The position numbers were made by a program, and so were the translations under genes. Below, piece after piece: positions 49,065-57,295 of a stretch of DNA of 57,295 nt. The stretch is from Tulasnella sp. 424. Lineage: Eukaryota > Basidiomycota > Agaricomycetes > Cantharellales > Tulasnellaceae. Within the stretch, counting starts at the first letter, position 1. The number at the start of each line of letters is the position of its first letter. Where the stretch lies: contig WSUB01000222.1 of the NCBI GenBank assembly GCA_019633425.1, positions 1 through 57,295 on the forward strand. Reading direction: 5' to 3'. The notes under the pieces are model-generated. The model was not told the DNA's origin. It saw only the letters and a list, made by a program, of their open reading frames with translations, and ran no database searches.

Positions 49065-50080
49065 GGTGCGTTTGAGATACCGCGAGTCATGATAACTGGA
49101 TAGTGGCGGATGATATATGCTGCAGAAGGCGGCTGTGTCCGATTCCCAATCCATGCGCCTGGACTGCGCCGCTGCCTTCCAGCCAAGACACAAGGCGGTA
49201 CTCGCAGTGGAGCTCACCTGAAGGGGAATACACTGGTTTATCGACGTACAGATACTGATAGCGAGAGCTCGTGACTCGTGGGGAGTTTCAACGAGACCGA
49301 TTGGAGTCCATGTGCTTAGCAGCAGCACATCTGACGTAATTGTGCGGGTTTGAAGCCGGCGGCTGCGGCCCCAGCTTTCTCGCTTCCCATAGACCCCGTT
49401 TTCCAATATTGAGCGTATTTCAGATTACCGGAGCTGCATATCACTTTATTTCACGAAGTGATTTAAGCCTCCCTTGTCCGACCAACGGATCTCATTGTAC
49501 CGAGCCCGATAGATCTGGGAGTTGACTTCACAAAAAGATATTTGCCCGTTTTAAGCGGTACACCGAAGGGTGTCTAGCACAAGTCGCTTGTGTTGCTACT
49601 TACTCCTGGGCTTTAGGTCCTTCAAACTTTACAGCAAGTCCCCAGGATGGAGCGGCCCGCTTCTGGGCGGTCGATGAAACAAATTTGAAGCGGAGTTACA
49701 AATGCTTACTCCAGCTCATCCAATCGCGTAACTCGGGCAAACACCAAACATCATCCTCTTTATACACATGCATCACATATATAAGTAACCGACGTATTGT
49801 TGCCTCTTATGTTCTACTAAGTGTTAGATGTTGTCAGTTTGCAAGCATCGCACAAGGCACGCTCTACCAATCTTCCAGCGTCTCCGGGCGCCTTCACGGA
49901 TTGCCACTAGTCAATTCACGATCGTTTACTTTGGGCCTGGTCATTTTCAACGGGACCCTCCTCCTGGTTGGCCCCCCTCCTCCCCGCCTTTCTTTCTACC
50001 TCCTCCCCGAATAGAATTCAAGGCGAGCGCTAAGACCGCCGGCGCTCTTCAGTTCCGACGCTCTTCTGTGCTTCTCCGAG
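49065..50080. other. Intergenic region without a visible gene
   Basis: About 1 kb between the DUF6593-like gene and a small hairpin. Short open frames on both strands have no family landmarks and no paired splice sites that extend them. It presumably carries the promoter of the minus-strand gene. Confidence 0.4.
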
Positions 50081-50127
50081 AGTGTCTGAAGAAGGTATGA
50101 TTGCCAGTCATACCTTCTTCAGACACT
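50081..50127. repeat. Perfect 20-base hairpin
   Basis: AGTGTCTGAAGAAGGTATGA at 50081-50100 is followed by a seven-base loop (TTGCCAG) and its exact reverse complement at 50108-50127. The stem has no mismatch. It lies in the intergenic DNA about 475 bases before the jacalin gene. It is not followed by a T-run, and no similar hairpin is seen elsewhere in the window. Confidence 0.9.
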
Positions 50128-50536
50128 GGTAACCCCGATTAGGAGTTTCTGATCGATTGCTTCCAAACGCCCCTATAACCACATTGGACGTACCTGGAGC
50201 GCTTCGTTTGACACCTCATTTGACCTTCTTCCTTTGAACATCCTACTCGGATGAAGTCCAAGGTCTTGCTAAAAAAGGGAAGCTTTCTGTGGGCACGTGG
50301 TTCTCGGCACACCAGGTGCCAAAAAGCTCTTCCCCATGATCTACCAGGGAAATGTATTGCCGACGGGCCCGGAGTTATCCTTCATTTGGATCCCGTACCG
50401 GTCTGACCCCCGGCTCCCTTTCCTCTTCTCGGCGGCCTCCGAGTTACTGGGCCGGTATCGGCGCCTCTATGTGCTACTGCGTGAAGTTCTGTAGCGCACA
50501 GACCACTTTATTAGGATCCAACTGCGGTTCTGACAC

Positions 50537-50545
50537 CATATAAAA
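50537..50545 (+). promoter_or_regulatory. TATA box of the jacalin-lectin gene
   Basis: CATATAAAA about 57 bases before the start codon, at a spacing that implies a very short leader. Confidence 0.55.
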
Positions 50546-50601
50546 ACAATCCATCCAAGAGGCTATCACCAACTTGCATCATCTCCCGACTTTGAACTCA
50601 A

Positions 50602-53600
50602 ATGTCTTCTGATCGCTACGATTTTACAACTACGTTCATCTTCGAGAATTTCTCCAGCTTCCACCTTCGTTACTCGGGAGTTAAAGGATCTATCAAACCA
50701 CGGCCAGATGACGTCTACGTCGACGACCCCATACTGCAGCTTGTACCGGCGGTGTATCGCCTCCCTCAGAGCGCCCTGGATGTTCCCATTAATTGCATCC
50801 TGCCAGTCAGAGTCACTGACTCTCGCGCAGAAACCGGTGAGTTTGTCGTTCTGTGTGGGCTTCACTGTATAACTCAAGCCTTTATAAGCTCGATCTTGGG
50901 GCCCTCCCAAGGATGTATGTCTCGTGTATACGGTTTGGAAAGGCAGTCGAGATACCAATACGTCGATCGAGTTCAAAGTCACGTTCACGCACAATGGAAT
51001 CAACGTCGAGAAAAAAATTGCAAGTTCTGGCGAGACTTTCGGTGGTCTCGGTGAGGTTGAGGTGATTGGGCAAGCTCGAGTGAAAAAGTCCGGTGGAAAT
51101 CAAGGTATGCTGCCGACGTGTGGCAACGAGTTTGAAGATACTAATATTGACTTTGGAATGCAGTTGAATTCACTTTATACGACAAGGCCCAATTCCCTCG
51201 CCTCGACCCGCCTCTCCCACAGCTCGAGTCCGTTTACCTTCCGGAAGCTCTCCATCCAGTCAAAGTAGACGGAATCTCCCGTCTTTTTCAGCAACACCAG
51301 CTCCCTCTTTGGAACAGAGGAGATTCATTCAAAGATGGGCATCCTAACCCTTGCACCATCGATCTTGGCAAGTGCGACCGTCAAATCCTTACAGTCACCT
51401 TCGATTGGCCCGGGACCGAAAGCTCCGTTCCAGTGCGAGTCGTTGGGCGCGTTCAATTATCTGAAATAGTTGGCGACCCTTATTATGAATTCAGCCGGAG
51501 TTATGCTGCAACCATGTCAACCTTACCGGGACGAGTCACCATCGAGACTGTTCTCATACCTTTCAGCACTATAGTGCCTTGGGGTATCAAGTGCAAACTG
51601 TTTTGGTACCTCATCGTCGTTCCAACAGAGCAAGAAATCCATCTTGGGCCGCATCCGGTGGAGCTTTACGGTGTCTCTGCGCGCCTGCCCCCATATTTGT
51701 CTTACAACGGAATCCCGCGGGAGATTTTGGCCTTGTTTTTGCTGGCTGTGCCTCGGAAGAAGAACGTTACCTCCGTGTCAGAATACGTCAAGCACGTCGT
51801 TTACCAGGCTCACTACTCTGCTCGCGGGTAAGAGTCCAGGTTACACGTTCCCGTGTTATAATTCTCGCTAAAGTTCATTCATCCGGCAGATCTTACGAAA
51901 GAGGATCGGGATCCTCTTCCTTTATTCAATTCCTCTCGAGCCATCGAGATTGCTCGTTCGACATCTTGCGCTGGGTTGGGTATCTCAGGGATTCCATCAC
52001 GTACAATGGTCCGCACCGTTTATACCGAGACCACAGCTACAGTTTACTGAATACTTCCACGCACCGATTAAACAGTGAATTGTTATGACCAAGGGGCCAT
52101 TGTTCAGCTTGGGGTCGCTTTTGCCCTCCAAACGGCCGAGTTGGAATCAAAGTTACGCTGGCACTACCTTTACCCGTTCGGCTTTATCAATACTCTCGAC
52201 CTCGTGGGTTGGGGCCCATGCGACAACCCGTTCATGCCGCAAGAAAAGGCTCGCGATGAGCTTATCATGAAAGGCAACAAGCTGCGAACGGAGTTCTCAA
52301 ATCACGTCTTTCTCTCGTGGGAATGGAAAGTACTCGACGCCACTGCCGGTCCAGCTTACGGTGATTTATCAGTTGAAGATTACCTCGAAAAGAGCGTCGA
52401 CCGGAATCCCGAGCTGTATAAAACCGGCGTTAGGGCTGGATATATTGGACAAGGCTGCCCCCAGGGAGGCCTTGCCGAAGATCTTCTCACTGGCCAAGGA
52501 ATAAATGATCTTTCCACACGATTGCTGGACAGAAGCAGTATTCCCTGGAGGGCCGACAAATTCCTCTCGGAAAACGGGATTGTTCCTCTCCAAGGATCAT
52601 CAGATGGCGAGGCGAACGGCTCGGGACCAGACTCAGCATCGGAGTTCCACACCTTTGCCTTCAACAGCATCACAGAAGGCTTACGCAATACTGTCCTTCC
52701 CGATGGGGCATCTGTTTCTTTCAAAGATCCTATCGTTTCGTCCGATCACGAGTCCTCCTCTTGGACGTGGGTTTCAACGCCGGAATCCCCACGTGTATCC
52801 TTGCTCATCGTGACATCAGCAACGCTGAAAACAGCGACGACGGAGTTTTCTAAGTATCTACGTCCCATTAAGAATATTTTTGGTAGACTCAAGGTTGCAG
52901 AAGATTCTGTCCAACGTACTACTCACCTCGTGGGTACCGGAGGTAGGTGATACTATGTTCCTGCATAAGCCAGCTGTACGTTTGACACTGCGCCCCTTTG
53001 ATTAGGAGAGGGACGTCACCTGTGGCTATCTGGGAACGTGTTTGTGGCATTATCAGGACTGAAAACAAACGAAGATTTGAAGGGCATCGTGGACGTGATC
53101 TGGAGGCACCAACTTGAAGCTTCCTCCTCTGGATCTGCAGACCCAGACCCAGAGGAACGGAAGCTCAAAGTTAACGAGACCATAGAGTTTGAGCTTCAAG
53201 TTAGTGAGATTGTCCCCTTTAGCTCGTGCTCCGGCTTACTATTGTCCGACTCTCAGATGGAAGATGCCTCCAATTACTCGATCTGGTATACAACCGGGGT
53301 AAGTAGAGGGTTCTCGTTCAAACAACACTTCAATGAAACATTTGCTACTACAGAATGTGTTCCTGGTCGAGGCGACTCGGAAAGATGTTGGTACTTTCAA
53401 CTTTCGCATCATTGGCCGCCGATCTGGGCTAGATGTCGTCAACCTCAGGCTTATATCGGGTAAAGGTGCCATAAAGAATCATGTGATCCGATTCACCGTT
53501 ACCGATCATACTGGAACTCTCGTACCACGACCCGATCCTGCGAAACTCATGGACAGCGCGAAGTACAGCAAATCAAGACTTGAAGGTCACCCCGGGGATG

Positions 53601-54982
53601 ACGGCAATTGGTGGGCCACTAACCTGAAGGACAGCATCACATGGATACGATTCTATTGGACATCGGCGGCATTGATTGGCTTCGAGGTAAGCCCTTCCTG
53701 TGTGCGGTGCGCTGAGCACCCGAAGTGCGGTGTACTCACCGCTTGGTTATCATCTTTTCATAGGTCCATTGGCGGGGGGCGGATACCAACAGAAGCCAAG
53801 GAGGACACCAAACGATCGAAAATGAACAATATGAAACCATGGAGCTGTCACCTAACGAGTATATCACAATGATAATCGGTGGGACCGACGGTGTGCTTGT
53901 CCGATGGTTGCGGTTCTTTACCAATACTGGTTAGTCGTTGCTCAATTCCAACCCACTTCTGCCGAATATTGAAATTCATCAAGGTAAATCAAGCGCAATT
54001 TTTGGAAAACCGCTGAACAGCGATACCCCGTTCTTTTGGGCTGGAACCAAATTAGTTGGATTCTCGGGACATACGTGAGTAGTTTGGAGACATTTTCGAA
54101 CGACAGGACTCAACCCTCTTGCACATTATTCCAGGGGAAAACTTGGCATTGACGCCTTGCGCGCTATCTGGCTGGACCCTGAATCCATCCATCCTCCAGA
54201 AAAGGCATGGTACGCCCTTACTAGAAGCAGAGTCGTTGGTAGCCAGGGCAACCTAGGCGATCCAAGCTCCGATGCGAGCATTGTGTTGGACGGGACAGAT
54301 CGTCGTCTGACTGGGGTGTTTGTTCGGGATAATGGTGGCAAACCTGGTTTGTTTGCCCGGCTTGACTCGAAAGATCACAAAGGCGAATTCTGGCAAACCT
54401 GGGCACTGGCTTCATTGACAGTGAGTTCGAACTCCATCTTTCGTCCAGGATAGGATAAAGATCGTCGTCCTACTCCTTGAACCAGGCGCAGTATAAAAGT
54501 TCATCTGGAGAAACTGTTTATGGCTCGGTCATTGGAGGTATCCCTCCTGATAGCCTCGGATTCAGTGCCTACAGGGACTCCTTTACTTTCGACGGCAAAG
54601 ACGAGTGGATTATCAAGATCACTTGCTGGGAAAAACATCAATTTGACACGGAGATCAAAGCTATCCAGTTTCATACTAATAAAGGTTCCGCGACTACATT
54701 ATGTTGATTCAAGCTCTGTCACTAAAGCTTAATCATTCCTTCACTCTAGGTCGGTCCAGCCCGGTGTATGGGAATCCGCGCGAAGGAAACGAGTCAACAC
54801 TCACGGGTGATAGACTTGTTTACATCTCTGGAAGAGGGTGAGTAGAGGATTATTGACTGGCGTTTAAATTCTGACGAACCACTCGGTTGCAAAGGAGCCC
54901 TCAAGTTGGCGTGAGGACTCTTCAAGCCTATTGGGAAAATGGGAGCCCCGGTGTCGAAGAAGTCGACCCTCTCCTCGACTAA
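50602..54982 (+). CDS. Jacalin-type lectin protein with a possible Cys-His-Asp domain
   Basis: Thirteen exons splice in phase to 1214 aa; exon starts after the first are 50889, 51164, 51890, 52076, 53006, 53354, 53764, 53984, 54135, 54486, 54750 and 54895. There is no signal peptide. The N-terminal ~400 residues are beta-rich and not recognised. The middle has VNCYDQ (Cys414), SNHVFLSW (His488) and VLDATAGP (Asp499), an order and spacing consistent with a papain- or transglutaminase-like site. The C-terminus has two beta-prism repeats of jacalin type: MIIGGTDGVLVRWLRFF with FGKP, VGFSGHTGKLGIDALRAIW (about 925-1012), and IIKITCWEKHQFDTEIKAIQF with VYGNPREG, LVYISGRGSPQVGVRTLQAYW (about 1100-1200). 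Exon 4 and its two introns are the least certain; the GTCCGC donor after it is unusual. The product probably binds sugars in the cytosol. Confidence 0.7.
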
Positions 54983-55689
54983 AGTCGTCCATTACACAAA
55001 GTTGCCACATTCATCGTAAGCTTCGTCTCGAATTTCCAGTCATAAATCAAGCATCTCGTTAACCGGGGTGTTTCAAATTTACTGTAAGTAGATCAGGTAG
55101 CATATCAACCTAATTCAACTCTTTGTCGTCTCTAATATATTTCGTGTCGTCGGTTTGATTTTGCACCTCGGTCGTAGTTTCTAGATACCTTGCGACACCG
55201 GTGACAGCTGTTGGCATGGTCCCTACGCTCAGAAAAGGCAAGAAGCTTCAGGCGAATGCTGACGCAAGAGGTTAACCGGAACAAACACGTCAAAAGTTGC
55301 GAGGCGAGGAGCTCCAGAAGAGCTTTATGTGTACCAGTCCTCCTAAATTTTCACAGGTTAGTTGGATCGATGATCATTACTGTTCTCGGGTCTGGGTATC
55401 CGTTGTCAACCGCCGATCCTGTGGTTCTAATTCAATAGCCCGAGAAGCGCCTGGGCACGTCGTCGCCCAACGACACCGTAGCAAACGATCCAGCGGCGTC
55501 ATAATAACCTTCGTCCTAGACCTAATGACTTGAGCCGAGTTTCCCTCCCAAATGCCGAGCGTTTGGGTTTGACAGAGGGGCGAGACGTAAGGCCCCATTC
55601 ACCAATTTCTCGATTAATCCATCCATCTGACTGTACACTTCTAGACCGCACGACAACTACTTGAGTGTCTAGACCGAAGATTGGTCAAG
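54983..55689. other. Intergenic region without a visible gene
   Basis: The 3' flank of the jacalin gene followed by unassigned DNA. A few short open frames have no landmarks. The last part (about 55500-55689) may be an even more worn extension of the element relic to its right, but I could not align it with confidence. Confidence 0.4.
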
Positions 55690-55960
55690 CGTTGTAGCGG
55701 CTATTGCATGTCAAAGACGTGACGTCATATGTTCCTCTCTTGTCCAGGACGACCGAGCTAGGTTTCCTCCCAAAGACCGCCAGGCACTATCAGCCAGGCC
55801 TGTGTTACACCTTGCCATGCACATCGACTCTGCACGTTTAATTAGTAGGAGCTAATGTCCAGCAACCGCAGTCACATGTTGTTCCTTTGCCCGAACGTCG
55901 ATTGTTCCTCAGTTGCAACTTTCTCAGCCCCACCACAACATAAAGTGTCGAGTTGGACGA
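55690..55960 (-). mobile_element. Old relic of the coiled-coil element core
   Basis: Aligns by eye with the non-coding front part of the core, best against copy 4 at about 41640-41895, in the same inverted orientation. Shared blocks in order are GACCGAG..TTCCT, a GTTACAC block, CTGCACGT, GTCCAGC..CGCAGTC, TTGTTC then CCGAA, GAACGTCG, and GTTGC(A/G)ACTTTCTC followed by GC(C/A)CCACC. Identity is clearly lower than among the four long copies and neither end of the core is present. It shows the family was active before the array at ags1 formed. Confidence 0.5.
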
Positions 55961-56240
55961 CTTTGAAGGCGCCACTGCGAGACGCTGTTTTTCTCAATTC
56001 ATCGCTGCAACATGCAGGAGGGTCTGAAGCAACAAACCTCCAACTAGCCAACAGCGCGTTGCTGCGCATGTGGAGGTGGAATCGACATTATGTCATGGGC
56101 ATTTTGGGGCTGTCGGCGCTTGGTTTCCAACGTGATTAATATGCATAGCGACTAAATCATTAGCACAAGGGAGCTACGCCTGCAGCTTTCATTGCCCGGT
56201 ATCGGTCGTGTGCCCACATCTCGTTTCGACTACCCTGGCA

Positions 56241-56922
56241 TCAATACCTCCATCTGTACCAAGGACGCCTCAACTTCCTACTCCATCTACTATCGACACT
56301 TTCCCCGGCCTTCTTCTTCATCAAAAGAGCGGTGATTATTACAAAATCCAGCACAGTGGGACCGCAGTATGCCCAGTGCACCGAAAGAGTAGGAACCCTG
56401 AGGCTCGCAGTAAGGTATACCATCCTCGTAGTGCGGATATAAATCCGATTAAAGCTACTTACCCGCTTTTCGTGGCTGGTTGGCGTCCGCAGGTCGCCAC
56501 TAGGGCGCCATTCGCCCGATCGAAACACTGTGGCATCATGATTTACAGTGACGAATTGGTTATGGTTCCAAGGTACGTACCTCAGGGCCTATCCAATACA
56601 AAAATCTTCCGTCTCCAGTTTGGAACCATCTCCTTCGACTCCCAAGAGATTTGTGAGTGAGGAAGTCTCGAGCCAGCATCGTCGGCATATTGGTGAAACG
56701 AATCTTTCGGCGCTCCAGCTGCCAAACACTTCCCCAAACGATGACTGCCACAAGGCTCCCGTTTGGTTTCGTGATGGTAGTAGTGTCGGATCCGAAAAAT
56801 CGGCGGTTGGTGAAAAGGTTATAGATAGTGTAGCCAGGAGGATCGATGACCGGCCCGTCGAAGTCCCCCTCAGGGAATGTTAAGAGTTTGTAGCTTGGAA
56901 CGTATGGGAACGGTGCATTCAT
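56241..56922 (-). CDS. DUF6593-like small protein B
   Basis: Exons 56922-56581, 56527-56463 and 56397-56241 give 187 aa. It is a paralogue of the gene at 48339-49064: YVPSYKLLTFPEGDFDGPVID, TIYNLFT, FFGSDTTTITKPNGSLVAVIVW, then exon 2 with ANGALVATCGR and exon 3 with CGPTVLDFVIITALLMKKK. Both introns interrupt the same positions in the same phase. In place of the Gly/Asp tail it ends in a basic Arg/Trp-rich stretch (RKLRRPWYRWRY). An in-frame ATG five codons upstream (56937) is an alternative start; the one used aligns with the paralogue. Role unknown. Confidence 0.76.
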
Positions 56923-57295
56923 CGTGTCTTTGGACATTCTAGAAACCTGCGGGCGTTGATATATATAGGCGAAGCCTAAGGTCACGCGGCCTGTCCAATC
57001 TCCTGGGACAAGTGATGCACCGCTTCCCTTGCAACATATTCCTAGATAAAGCGAGTTTGGTCCAATTTATACTTTGTTCCGGGCACCTGCTATCATTTCA
57101 AAGGCTTCGTGACTAGAGACAGGTCATTTCTCCCTTGCCCTGGCAGTGTGGTTTCCCGTGAGTTTCCGAACACTTTGTCCAAGTTTGCCCGTAAACCCAC
57201 GTGATTCGTTCCCTCCGTTTTGTTTTCGACTACCGCGTCACGGCGAACACGAACGACTCGGGGCCTTCCTGGCTTATGATGCTCGTGGAATGTCC
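56923..57295. other. Right-end region upstream of the DUF6593-like gene B
   Basis: Should hold the promoter of the minus-strand gene; a TATATATA run sits at about 56959-56966. I see no gene, repeat or RNA gene before the window ends. Confidence 0.4.

Noticed and set aside
1..57295. CRISPR arrays, operons, ribosome binding sites
   Set aside because: The sequence is eukaryotic: spliced genes, TATA boxes and poly(A) signals. No regularly spaced short repeats were seen.

Overview
The window looks like nuclear DNA of a filamentous basidiomycete, probably an Agaricomycete. The genes are dense with 50-70 base introns (GT..AG, CTAAC-like branch sites). They include a fungal-type alpha-1,3-glucan synthase, a Ste11/Byr2 MAPKKK and proteins resembling families common in Agaricomycetes (a DUF6593-like pair and a gag-like gene). 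Ceratobasidiaceae is a guess from memory of similar families, not something the sequence proves.

Layout. Positions 57-625 hold a fold-back inverted repeat. From 807 to 18805 there is a tandem array with a period of about 7.1 kb. Each period has a 3.7-3.9 kb core encoding a two-exon, ~290-residue coiled-coil protein, then a broken copy of the ags1 promoter and 5' coding end, then a decayed minus-strand gag-like gene. The third core runs straight into the intact ags1 gene (19261-27305, 15 exons, 2378 aa by my splicing). Next come a convergent ferric-reductase-like gene (27674-31714, minus), trm1 (33165-35740, plus) and bpl1 (35858-38023, minus). Positions 38200-39077 hold a broken copy of the 3' end of ste11 and a broken copy of the 5' end of bpl1. 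A fourth coiled-coil core (39079-43189) follows in inverted orientation, then the intact ste11 gene (43565-47712, minus). The right end holds two DUF6593-like paralogues (48339-49064 and 56241-56922, minus) around a 13-exon jacalin-lectin gene (50602-54982, plus). An old relic of the coiled-coil core lies at about 55690-55960.

How it fits together. The housekeeping and signalling genes (cell-wall glucan synthesis, metal reduction, tRNA modification, biotin transfer, mating MAPK) have intact frames that splice in phase. The unusual part is the coiled-coil element. Four long copies share sharp outer boundaries. The two solo insertion settings, at ags1 and at bpl1, have the same geometry: the core sits in the gene's promoter in the same orientation as the gene, with a truncated duplicate of that gene's 5' end nearby. 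I do not recognise the coiled-coil family. The array reads as an undescribed mobile or duplication-driving element, although ordinary unequal crossing-over after a single insertion could explain part of the pattern. All exon boundaries and alignments were made by eye.
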